A program made the position numbers and the translations under genes. Positions 17,355 through 25,441 of a stretch of 64,000 nt of DNA are shown here, in pieces. Every line of letters begins with the position of its first letter. Position 1 is the stretch's first letter. This stretch comes from JBEISR01 sp044337705. GTDB lineage: Bacteria > Planctomycetota > Planctomycetia > Pirellulales > Pirellulaceae. The DNA lies in the NCBI GenBank assembly GCA_044337705.1, contig JBIINB010000010.1, positions 1 through 64,000 on the forward strand, in the 5' to 3' direction. Below the pieces are notes generated by a model, which worked only from the letters and a program-made list of their open reading frames with translations, was not told the origin of the DNA and made no database searches.

Positions 17355-18524
17355 TCAGGAAGTGTTGCCGGGTGACTGCAGCAGCGCCGCCGCAAATCCG
17401 ATCAAGTCCTTTCGCTCCTGCGACTGCTGGAGCATGGTGCGGAAGTCCCCTGCCTTGCGGCTCAATTCCAGCAGCGACGGAGCGATGCCGAAGGGGCGGG
17501 CCGTTGGGGGCATTTTGCGCACCAGGAATCGGAGGGCTTCCGCATGGCGTCCGGTACGATCCAGCAGGTCGACATAGGTTTCGATACCAACGGTTCCATG
17601 TTCCTGGGGATCGAGCGATTCGGCTTTCTGCAGAAAGTACTTCAGGGAGGCTTCGGTCTGATGGCCCAGCAGGGCGTCAAAGAAAGTGAGGGAGGCTGAG
17701 TAGAGATCAGCAAAAGGCTCTTCGGAGGGATAGTGGTATTGGGGATGGAGTTGTTTTCCGTAGGTCGCCAGATCGCGAGCCAGAGTGAGGGTGGCTGGGT
17801 CGTCCAGGACGCGTGCAAAGCGGACGGTGGAGGCCAGGTGGGTGGTGTCCAGGTGGTAAGTGCCATCCTGAAGCCAACCGGGGAGCGCCGCCAGGAGCTG
17901 GGGTAGCCTCAGCTGGGGATCGGCGGGCGTTCCCTGGCGTCGCTGCAAGTCCTGTTGCAGCGCCGAGAGAAGTTCCGCATGGACATGCCTGACCAGTTCG
18001 GCCACCGCCAGCTGCTGTTCTGGCCGTCCTCGCATCGCGACGACGCTTTCCATCATGGTGATCGTGTTGCAGGTGCCTCGGTGTTCCAGCGACAAACGCG
18101 TTCCGCGCGCGACATCGACCGCCTCATGCACCAGGATCTGCAGCAGAAGATCGAACTGTTCCCCCGTCGGCTCGATCCCTTCCAGCGCCTTGGCCGCAGC
18201 GGGACGGTCGCCGACCGGTCGAAAGAACATCCATCCTTCTTCCAACTTTCCTTGCGCCAGCAGTCCCAGCCCGACTTCCCGGCAGGCGTCGATCAAGCCA
18301 CGCTCCAGTTTGTCCTGCAGGTCGCCGCCAATCGCTTCTTCCGACTCACTGGGGACGGCGGGTAGACCCAGCCGCAATCGTTCCTGCATCTTGAGCGCTT
18401 CGAAGAGGTCGCGGTACCGCTTCTGGCTCCGTAAATATTCCACCAGGAGATCGGCAGCGGCGATCGATCCATTTTGATCCTTGGCCTCGCGAAGCGCATC
18501 GAAGATATCGTCGGTGGCGATCAT
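17355..18524 (-). CDS. Hypothetical helical repeat-like protein (389 residues)
   Basis: I do not recognise this protein. It is soluble, without a signal peptide, and reads as alpha-helical repeats of TPR type: LLVEYLRSQKRYRDLFEALKM near the N-terminus, EEGWMFFRPVGDRPAAAKALEG in the middle, YVDLLDRTGRHAEALRFLVRK near the C-terminus. Two His-containing stretches, ILVHEAVDVARGTRLSLEHRG and ELVRHVHAELL, may be functional. The ATG at 18524 has AGGA about 10 bases upstream. It is transcribed towards the ABC-DUF1854 gene with 167 bases between them, and divergently from hemDE. Codon use and composition match the neighbours, so this looks like a resident planctomycete gene. A link with the transporter is only positional. 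Confidence 0.75.
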   Translation of the reverse strand: MIATDDIFDALREAKDQNGSIAAADLLVEYLRSQKRYRDLFEALKMQERLRLGLPAVPSESEEAIGGDLQDKLERGLIDACREVGLGLLAQGKLEEGWMFFRPVGDRPAAAKALEGIEPTGEQFDLLLQILVHEAVDVARGTRLSLEHRGTCNTITMMESVVAMRGRPEQQLAVAELVRHVHAELLSALQQDLQRRQGTPADPQLRLPQLLAALPGWLQDGTYHLDTTHLASTVRFARVLDDPATLTLARDLATYGKQLHPQYHYPSEEPFADLYSASLTFFDALLGHQTEASLKYFLQKAESLDPQEHGTVGIETYVDLLDRTGRHAEALRFLVRKMPPTARPFGIAPSLLELSRKAGDFRTMLQQSQERKDLIGFAAALLQSPGNTS

Positions 18525-18610
18525 GGGAAAGCGATTCCTGATACACTAAATGACAGGGTGTGGCCGGGCGGTTCAGACTACCCGATTCCAGCTATTCGCC
18601 AACCACCCCC

Positions 18611-18661
18611 GATGCTTTCACAACTCAGATGCTTCCACAACTCAGGTGCTGCCGCAACGAC
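18611..18661 (+). repeat. Short tandem repeat, about 17 bases by 3, ahead of hemDE
   Basis: Two near-identical 17-base units (18611-18627 and 18628-18644, differing by one base) are followed by a third degenerate unit (18645-18661) that ends two bases before the preferred hemDE start codon. The repeat lies in the leader if the ATG at 18664 is used, or in the coding region if the ATG at 18550 is used. Confidence 0.6.
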
Positions 18662-18663
18662 CG

Positions 18664-20640
18664 ATGGAACCCACCGACACCCCCTCCCCTCTGCATGCTT
18701 CCCCGTCGTTCGGCTCCCTGCGCGTCGCTTCCCTGGAATCTCGCCGGCGGGAGGACATGAGCCGCCTGATCGAGCGATTTGGGGGGATTGCGTTCGTTTC
18801 CCCGTCGATGCGCGAGGTGGCGGTGGAAGAGCCGAGGGAAGCGGTCGATTTCGCCTATCGGGTGATCACCGGCGAGATCGGTGTGGTGATTTTTTTGACG
18901 GGGGTCGGCTTTCGACATCTGGTTCACTCGATCGAAAGGCATCTGGAAACCCAGCGATTTCTCGATGCGCTTTCGGACGTGGTCACGGTCGCGCGGGGTC
19001 CCAAGCCGGTAGCGGCGATGCGGGAGGTGGGGCTGACCCCGACCCATCGCGTGCCGGAACCGAACACTTGGCGGGATCTGTTGCGAACACTGGATCAGCA
19101 GGTGCCTCTAGCCAATCAGACCGTCGGCTTGCAGGAGTATGGCATCACCAACCATTCGCTAGTCGCCGGGCTGGAGGCTCGGGGCGCCAAGGTGGTTCAG
19201 TTGCGGGTCTACCAGTGGGATTTTCCGGAAGACCTGGGGCCGCTGAAGGAGAATCTGGAAGCGATCCTGGCGGGGCAGCGCGATGTCCTACTGCTGACCA
19301 GCGCCCATCAGCTGGTCAATCTTTTTCGCCTCGCCGACCAACAGGGGCAGGTGGAACTGCTTCGCAAGTCGCTGCAAAAGATGGTAGTTGCCTCCATCGG
19401 GCCGACCACCTCGGAGATGGCTCAGCAGATGGACGTGCGAATTGACGTGGAGCCAGAGCATCCGAAGATGGGGCATTTGGTTCAGGCGGCGGCGGAGGCA
19501 AGCGGACGAATCCTTCAGGCCCGAAACTGGTCGGTGCGACTGCTGGAGGAAGTGACCGAAGCTCGCAAGCTTCAGGTCGCTCAGTGGGCCAAGCCGGGCA
19601 GCGCTCCCCCCTGGGAAGATTCCCCGATGATGCGTGCCTGCCGTCGTCAGGCCGCACCGGTGACACCGGTTTGGATGATGCGTCAGGCAGGCCGCTATAT
19701 GGAAGAGTACCGCAAGGTCCGATCCAAAGTCGGCTTCCTGGAGCTCTGTCGCAACCCGCAGCTATGTGCGGAAGTGATGGCGACGGCGGTGGAACGACTA
19801 GGGGTGGATGCGGCGATCCTGTTTTCCGATCTACTGCCGATACTCGAACCGATGGGGATGCAGTTGGAATTCACGCCAGGGGATGGGCCGGTGATCCATA
19901 ACCCACTACGAAGTTCACTCGATGTCGATCGCGTGATCGCATTGGAGTCGGTCGAGCCGTTGCAGTATGTGATGGATGCGGTACGGATGACGCGAGCGGC
20001 TATTCCAGCCAATCTCCCTTTGATTGGATTTGCGGGAGCCCCTTTCACGCTGGCCAGCTACATGATCGAAGGAGGATCTAGCCGCTCCTACACGCGAACC
20101 AAGAAGATGATGCATGAGGATCCAGCAGCCTGGGAATGTCTGATGCAGAAGCTGACCGAATCGATCGCCCGATACCTCAATGGTCAGATCCTGGCCGGCG
20201 CACAGATTGTTCAGATCTTTGATTCTTGGGTGGGGTGCCTTGGTCCCTCCGACTACCAGCGTTCCATCCTGCCTCACATGCAACAGCTTTTGGCATCGAT
20301 TCTCCCGCAGGTGCCGGTGATCCTCTTTGGCACCGGCAATCCCATGCTGCTACCATTCCATCGGGGTGACGAGCGAACGGTGGTGGGGATCGACTGGAGG
20401 ATCGATCTGGTGCAAGGGTGGCAGATGGCAGGTGAGGATCGTGCCGTGCAGGGGAACCTGGATCCTACCGCACTGTTGGGGACCCCCGAATCGCTCGATC
20501 GCGAAATCCGACGGGTGCTACAGGAAGCGGGGCATCGGTCCGGGCACATATTCAACTTGGGTCACGGAATCCTGCCAGAGACGTCGGTCGATCAGGCGCG
20601 TCGGGTGGTCGATCGGGTGCATCAGTGGACCGCTCGATAA
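18664..20640 (+). CDS. hemDE: Fused uroporphyrinogen-III synthase and uroporphyrinogen decarboxylase (HemD-HemE)
   Basis: One 658-residue frame carries two consecutive tetrapyrrole enzymes. Residues about 16-285 are HemD: SLRVASLESRRREDMSRLI, VVIFLTGVGFRHLV, LQEYGITNHSLVAGLEARGAKV and VVASIGPTTSEMAQ. After a linker (about 286-318) residues 319-658 are a full-length HemE: TPVWMMRQAGRYMEEYR (334-350), Asp389 in ILFSDLLPILEPMGM, and GFAGAPFTLASYMIEGG and DSWVG further on. HemD closes hydroxymethylbilane to uroporphyrinogen III and HemE decarboxylates it to coproporphyrinogen III, so the fusion could pass product directly. No stop or frameshift lies between the parts. The start is uncertain: 18664 is preferred because HemD similarity begins just after it, but the ribosome binding site is weak; 18550 is the alternative. 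HemA and a HemX-like gene lie 5-7 kb downstream. Confidence 0.93.
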   Translation: MEPTDTPSPLHASPSFGSLRVASLESRRREDMSRLIERFGGIAFVSPSMREVAVEEPREAVDFAYRVITGEIGVVIFLTGVGFRHLVHSIERHLETQRFLDALSDVVTVARGPKPVAAMREVGLTPTHRVPEPNTWRDLLRTLDQQVPLANQTVGLQEYGITNHSLVAGLEARGAKVVQLRVYQWDFPEDLGPLKENLEAILAGQRDVLLLTSAHQLVNLFRLADQQGQVELLRKSLQKMVVASIGPTTSEMAQQMDVRIDVEPEHPKMGHLVQAAAEASGRILQARNWSVRLLEEVTEARKLQVAQWAKPGSAPPWEDSPMMRACRRQAAPVTPVWMMRQAGRYMEEYRKVRSKVGFLELCRNPQLCAEVMATAVERLGVDAAILFSDLLPILEPMGMQLEFTPGDGPVIHNPLRSSLDVDRVIALESVEPLQYVMDAVRMTRAAIPANLPLIGFAGAPFTLASYMIEGGSSRSYTRTKKMMHEDPAAWECLMQKLTESIARYLNGQILAGAQIVQIFDSWVGCLGPSDYQRSILPHMQQLLASILPQVPVILFGTGNPMLLPFHRGDERTVVGIDWRIDLVQGWQMAGEDRAVQGNLDPTALLGTPESLDREIRRVLQEAGHRSGHIFNLGHGILPETSVDQARRVVDRVHQWTAR

Positions 20641-20920
20641 GACGCGGAATTTCGCAGCGCTGGCCCGACAATCGACAACGTAGGCGTCTGGACTGGATGA
20701 GCGCAGCGGCCCGTTGCACATGCCCCTTATGCCTCGATGGGCGTGCAGCGGAATCTGGGCCGACTTCCCAGAAGCGGGGGTAAGACTCCAGCATGCGCCT
20801 GCGACTCGCTAGGAAGTACCGCCGATCGAACAGTCAGATGGAGTCATTCAACGGGCCATCGGTCCAAAAGAAGATCAAAGTGGTTCCTCAGGGGATGGGG
20901 CTCTGCAGAGGGGTAGGCGA

Positions 20921-22801
20921 TCAAAGCGGTTCGCCGTCCCATCGCGCGAAGGCTTCTAGGGCAAAGTATTCCGGGAGACCGAGCAGATTGTAGCTTTCGG
21001 CGGTGCCGCGATTGCGGTCTTCTGCCCGCTGCCAGAACTCGCGGGGGTCGCTGCCCGGGAATAGGGCTTCATCCTTTTGGCTCTCGTGCATGAAGATCGC
21101 TTCTCGCTTGCGCAGGATGTCGCTGGGGCTAAGCGGCACAGCGATATCGATTTCATGAAGGGGGTATTCCTGCCAGGCCCCGCGATAGAGCAGCACCTCT
21201 GGGTTTTTGGAACCCGATTGCCGGTATCGTTCCAGTGCCAGGAAGATCGCCTCGGCGCAGACCCGATGGGTGCCATGGGGGTCGGCCAGATCGCCGGCGA
21301 CGTAGACTTGATCGGGAGAGACTTTCTGGAGCAACTCCAGAATGATCTGGATGTCCTCTTCGCCGACCGGTTTTTTGGCGATGGTGCCGGTGCGATAGAA
21401 GGGGAGGTCGAGGAAATGGAGGTTCTCTTCGCGACAGCCGACGGTGATCGCCCCGGCTCTCGCTTCGCTCCAGCGAATCAGGCTTTTGATCGCCAGCACC
21501 ACTTCGGGATCGGGCTGTCCGGGTTGTTTGGAGGCCAGTGACTGATCGACCTGTTGCTCGATAGCCAGCGATTTCTGATGGTCGATCTCAAAGATACGGT
21601 TGTATTCACAGACTAGGTCGGCAACACGCCTTGCGTCGTGATCGAAGACAGCGATATTTCCGCTGGTCATGTAGGCGATGTGGACATTCTGATTGTCCTC
21701 GACCAGGCGGATCAGCGTACCTCCCATGCTGATCACATCATCATCGGGGTGGGGGCTGAAGCAGAGCACCGTCTTGACGGTGTTGCATCCGGCCGGGTGG
21801 TGCTCGATCGTCTCCATCATCCAGCGGAAAACCCGCTGGGCGATCTGATGGGCACGGCCCTGGTGGCGCAGCAGGGAGTGGAGATTGTTCTTGCGGAAAT
21901 CCTCGTCATCCAGCTTCAGCAATGCCTTGCCGGTTTTGTGGCAAAGCCACAGCACCGCGCGCTTGACCAGCGCATCGTCCCAGACGACCGACCCGAGCAG
22001 CCACGGGGTGGCGATCCCGGTCAGTTCCGCCGACGCGGGGCCGTCGATGAGCACCTTGGCATCCCCGTGGTCTTGGAGCGCCGAGGCCGGCACCCGCTCA
22101 CTGGCCGGCTGCTCCAGCGTATCGCGGATGATGTGCGCCTTGTGTTCTCCCAGCGCCAGCAGCACGATCCGCTTGGCTGCAAGGATACTTCCCATGCCAA
22201 CGGTCAGCGCCTGGTTGGGGACATTATCCTCCCCAAAAAAATCGCTGGCGGCGCTGATGCGCGTCATGGGGTCCAGCGTCACCAGTCGGGTTTTGCTTCT
22301 TCGCGACGAGAATGGTTCATTGAAGCCGATGTGGCCATTGCGACCGATCCCCAGAAGGACCAGGTCGAAGCCACCGAAATGCTGAATCGCCTCTTCGAAC
22401 CGCCGGCAATGCACCTCGACGTCCGACGCATGGACCTGGGAGTCGAGGAAGTGGATATGGTCCTTCAGGATATTGACCTGCGATAGAAAGTGTTCGGTCA
22501 GCCACCGTCGATGGCTTTGCGGGCTCTCGGAAGGCAGTCCGTAATACTCATCGATTCCGAAGATGACCACTCGGGAGAAATCGAGCTGATCCTGCTGATG
22601 CAGCCGTACCAGTTCGCGGTAGGTGCCGACGGGAGTGGAACCGGTGGGAAGACCCAGGACGGTTCGCTGGCCCAGTTCGGTCCTTTCGCGAATCAGAGCG
22701 GCGATCATGGAAGCGGCGTATCGCGCCAGATCTCCGTGAGTCTCAAAAACGAAAGCAGGTAGGCGGGTGCCTACGACCGGGCGTGCGACGTGGTTGAGCA
22801 T
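20921..22801 (-). CDS. Glucosamine-6-phosphate deaminase fused to a PIG-L/LmbE deacetylase-like domain
   Basis: A 626-residue two-domain protein. Residues about 10-260 are a NagB-type isomerase/deaminase, with LGLPTGSTPVGTYREL, FGIDEYYGLP (catalytic Asp) and LLGIGRNGHIGFNEP. After a helical linker, residues about 350-540 are a PIG-L/LmbE zinc amidase-like domain with FSPHPDDDVISMGGTL and the second metal block DLADPHGTHRVCAEA. NagB converts glucosamine 6-phosphate to fructose 6-phosphate and ammonia; PIG-L proteins deacetylate N-acetylglucosamine conjugates. The natural reading is deacetylation and deamination on one chain, which is inference. The ATG at 22801 fits the NagB start, but the ribosome binding site is poor and an in-frame ATG at 22870 exists. 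Confidence 0.9.
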   Translation of the reverse strand: MLNHVARPVVGTRLPAFVFETHGDLARYAASMIAALIRERTELGQRTVLGLPTGSTPVGTYRELVRLHQQDQLDFSRVVIFGIDEYYGLPSESPQSHRRWLTEHFLSQVNILKDHIHFLDSQVHASDVEVHCRRFEEAIQHFGGFDLVLLGIGRNGHIGFNEPFSSRRSKTRLVTLDPMTRISAASDFFGEDNVPNQALTVGMGSILAAKRIVLLALGEHKAHIIRDTLEQPASERVPASALQDHGDAKVLIDGPASAELTGIATPWLLGSVVWDDALVKRAVLWLCHKTGKALLKLDDEDFRKNNLHSLLRHQGRAHQIAQRVFRWMMETIEHHPAGCNTVKTVLCFSPHPDDDVISMGGTLIRLVEDNQNVHIAYMTSGNIAVFDHDARRVADLVCEYNRIFEIDHQKSLAIEQQVDQSLASKQPGQPDPEVVLAIKSLIRWSEARAGAITVGCREENLHFLDLPFYRTGTIAKKPVGEEDIQIILELLQKVSPDQVYVAGDLADPHGTHRVCAEAIFLALERYRQSGSKNPEVLLYRGAWQEYPLHEIDIAVPLSPSDILRKREAIFMHESQKDEALFPGSDPREFWQRAEDRNRGTAESYNLLGLPEYFALEAFARWDGEPL

Positions 22802-23011
22802 GGCGACTACCGTGTCAGGGATGGGATGTGAGGGCGAGTCGAGGGGCTGGCCAGCAGGCCATCCTCCCATCGCCGCAATTGGTTTATTGTGGTGGATGGA
22901 GCGATCGGCTCCAAGAGCGATTTTAGCGGCCGATTGGCCCTCGGTCTGCAGCGTAAGGCTCCAACCCCCAATCGCATTCGCGCAGCTACTCTAAGACCGC
23001 CCCTCGGCTTT

Positions 23012-23794
23012 TCACTCCGCAAATGGATCCCATTCGTCGCGACTGGACCAGACATGAAGCTCAGGGAACTGGAGGGACAGTTCTCCAGCCAGCTCGTCCA
23101 TGGCAAACCGTTCGCTTGGGCCGTGCCCCAAAAGCAACAGATCGAGACCGCGGTGCGATGCCTCCAGCGCCTGATGGTAGGTCGCTTCCCCCGTGATCAG
23201 CAACTGGCAGCCCGCTGCTACAGAGGCCGCGATCAGGCTTCCACCACTGCCACAAACAATCCCGATTCGCTCGATCGAGCGGCCGGGTCGACCGATCCAA
23301 CGGGGCAGAGCCATGGGCAGGGCGCGTCTGGCCAATTCCATGACATCACGACCCAGAAGAGCCTTTGGCAGCGTCCCGCACCTTCCCGACCCCACCATGG
23401 GATTGGTCGGAAGGGGGACCATGGGGCAAACCGACTGCAGTTCCAGCCTTCTGGCGATTCGGTGGTTGATTCCCTCCGGCGCATTATCCCAGGCGGTGTG
23501 TGGGCTGTAGATCGAGATGCCGTGTTGGCAAAGCTTCCATATCATTCGGCCTGTCGGGTCGCTGCAGACGATTTTAGCTATCGGGCGAAAAGGGAGCGGA
23601 TGGTGGGAAATGATCAGCTGGGCTCCGTTCGCGATGGCTTCGTCGACCGTTGCCTCCATCACCGTCAGGCACACCATCACCCGCTCGATTTGACTGTCGG
23701 CATCTCCGATCAGCAGTCCGACCGAGTCCCAAGCTTCGGCCAATTCCAGGGGGGCAAGTTTTTGCAGGTAAGCGACGATCTGCCGCATGTTCAT
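23012..23794 (-). CDS. NIF3-family dinuclear metal-centre protein
   Basis: A 260-residue member of the NIF3/YbgI family (Nif3-like dinuclear metal centre hexameric proteins). Metal-ligand blocks are seen: AEAWDSVGLLIGD near the N-terminus, LIISHHPLPFRP, YSPHTAWDNAPEGINH and, at the C-terminus, LLLGHGPSERFAMDELAGEL. The usual last motif is GH-x2-SE, and here it is GHGPSE. Family members bind two metals and have been annotated as GTP cyclohydrolase type 2, but their role is not settled. The ATG at 23794 has GGGAG about 10 bases upstream. It lies upstream of the NagB-PIG-L gene on the same strand, about 210 bases away, and divergent from scpB. Confidence 0.9.
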   Translation of the reverse strand: MNMRQIVAYLQKLAPLELAEAWDSVGLLIGDADSQIERVMVCLTVMEATVDEAIANGAQLIISHHPLPFRPIAKIVCSDPTGRMIWKLCQHGISIYSPHTAWDNAPEGINHRIARRLELQSVCPMVPLPTNPMVGSGRCGTLPKALLGRDVMELARRALPMALPRWIGRPGRSIERIGIVCGSGGSLIAASVAAGCQLLITGEATYHQALEASHRGLDLLLLGHGPSERFAMDELAGELSLQFPELHVWSSRDEWDPFAE

Positions 23795-24126
23795 GTTCGA
23801 CCGACTCCCAGGGCGCTCGATCGCCCGTTGGACACTGGCACTGGTTGGAAGGCTGCTGGGCGGATTCCCGGGGTAAAGTCGCTAGGTAAAGTCGCCGGGC
23901 GAAACCGCTGCGATTGACGTTCGGTCGATGGGAGTCGGCAGGGGGCAGCCGGACCTACCAAGGGGGCATCGGGGGATGCAGGCGGAGTCTGCCACGGGGC
24001 CCCAACCAATGCCCTGCCTCCTTTCCGGACCCAAGGCTTGCTTTTCCGTTGGACGGCCAGCTTACAATGGGCCAGTGTCTAATGGTTGTAAAGAGGGAGC
24101 GTGGCGGTTTTCGGAAGGACCCTGGG

Positions 24127-24897
24127 ATGATCGATCGTCGTGGACGGAACCCTAGTTGGGAGGGGAGGAGTGGCTGGGACACCCCTGCCAATCGTCCATG
24201 GGTGCGTTCATCGCGACGGACTTCGCTGGAATGGCCGAAGGAGGAGGTTGTCCGTGGAGTCCCGGAAGAACAGTTGGTGGAAGAGGGGCCAGCGGAAGAA
24301 GTTTCGCCCGAGGAGCGGGAACTTTCGCGACTGGGGGAACTCGAAGCGTTGCTGTGGCTGGCACGCGAGCCGGTTTCCCTGAAATGGCTCGCGCAGACCC
24401 TGCAGGTTTCCGGGAACGCGGAGGTAAGAACCCTTTGTCGACAGCTGAATCATCGCTACGATGCCGATCAGCGAGCGATTCGGGTGGAGGAGGTGGCAGG
24501 CGGGGTGCAATTGCTGACGCGGCCACAATTCGCCAAGTGGCTCCGGAGGCTGGAGCATCTGCCGCAAGGCCTGCGGCTGTCCGGTCCTGCGATGGAGACA
24601 CTGGCGGTGATCGCCTACCGGCAACCGATCGACCGATCGGAAATCGAGGCGATACGTGGGGTTGGCTGCGGGGAGGTGCTGCGTCAATTAGTCCAGCGGG
24701 AACTGGTAAAAATTTCCGGCCGAAGCGAAGAACTAGGCCGACCCTACCTTTACGGAACAACCAAAAGATTTTTACAACTATTCGGAGTCTCCTCAATCGA
24801 TGGCCTGCCGCGTGCCGAATGGGTACGGCAGGTCGACGCGCGAACCGACCGCGTTACAATACGCGACCCGGCAGAATTTGACTCCCGGCTGGATTGA
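24127..24897 (+). CDS. scpB: Segregation and condensation protein B
   Basis: ScpB is the winged-helix subunit of the SMC-ScpAB condensin complex. From the ATG at 24127, with GGAAGG about 8 bases upstream, the protein has 256 residues: a charged N-terminal extension of about 60 residues, then LGELEALLWLAREPVSLKWLAQTL, the diagnostic LSGPAMETLAVIAYRQPIDRSEIEAIRGV, and GRPYLYGTTKRFLQLFG. The YRQPI-RSEIEAIRGV block is nearly invariant in ScpB. In-frame ATGs at 24082 and 23914 would lengthen an already poorly conserved N-terminus. The partner scpA is not nearby. The hyperacidic small protein starts 48 bases downstream and may be co-transcribed. Confidence 0.93.
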   Translation: MIDRRGRNPSWEGRSGWDTPANRPWVRSSRRTSLEWPKEEVVRGVPEEQLVEEGPAEEVSPEERELSRLGELEALLWLAREPVSLKWLAQTLQVSGNAEVRTLCRQLNHRYDADQRAIRVEEVAGGVQLLTRPQFAKWLRRLEHLPQGLRLSGPAMETLAVIAYRQPIDRSEIEAIRGVGCGEVLRQLVQRELVKISGRSEELGRPYLYGTTKRFLQLFGVSSIDGLPRAEWVRQVDARTDRVTIRDPAEFDSRLD

Positions 24898-24945
24898 ATC
24901 ATCGACCGAAGAATGCAGACGCTTGTTTTAGTGAATAAGGAGCCC

Positions 24946-25323
24946 ATGGTGAAACTCACATTCGTCCCACACAGCCAGCCCGCGATGTCCGTGCGGTCGC
25001 CCGAATGGGAACTTCCCTGGAATCGAGTCCTTCGCGCCATGTCGGAAGATGAAGACTTCGACGAAATCGAAGATGAAGACGAATTCGATGACGACGACGA
25101 AGAAGACGAGGACTACGAAGACGACTTCGAAGACGAAGAAGACGACGAGGAAGAGGAATTCGAAGACGACCTCGAAGAAGACGAAGAGGAATGGGAAGAA
25201 GTCGAAGAAGACGATGAGTCGGAAGAGGGCGACTCGGAAGAAGAAGACGAAGATTGGGACGATGACGAGGACGATGATTGGGACGATGAGGAAGAGGATG
25301 AGGAAGACGAGGACTGGGACTGA
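24946..25323 (+). CDS. Hyperacidic small protein (Asp/Glu run of about 90 residues)
   Basis: A 125-residue protein. The first 33 residues are of ordinary composition (MVKLTFVPHSQPAMSVRSPE, then a Trp-containing stretch); the rest is almost entirely Asp and Glu with scattered Trp, Tyr, Phe and Ser. The ATG at 24946 is preceded by AAGGAG at ideal distance, so translation is likely. An internal ATG at 25039 would give only the acidic part. No domain is recognised. Such tails can mimic nucleic acid or bind basic proteins or metal ions. It follows scpB by 48 bases. The long Ser-rich frame on the opposite strand (25113-26027) is the mirror image of GAN codons and not a gene. Confidence 0.75.
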   Translation: MVKLTFVPHSQPAMSVRSPEWELPWNRVLRAMSEDEDFDEIEDEDEFDDDDEEDEDYEDDFEDEEDDEEEEFEDDLEEDEEEWEEVEEDDESEEGDSEEEDEDWDDDEDDDWDDEEEDEEDEDWD

Positions 25324-25441
25324 ATCGGTGGTTGTCGCCGAAACAGTCGAAGGCGTCTGACTCCCTCGGTCGCTGCTGGCTCGGGCATCCCCGGGGGGTG
25401 TCTGGGCCGAATCGGGATGACCGGATAGCCACCGGATTGAG

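Noticed and set aside
22889..23917. Plus-strand frame of 342 codons
   Set aside because: Antisense to the NIF3-family gene, which has conserved metal-ligand motifs.
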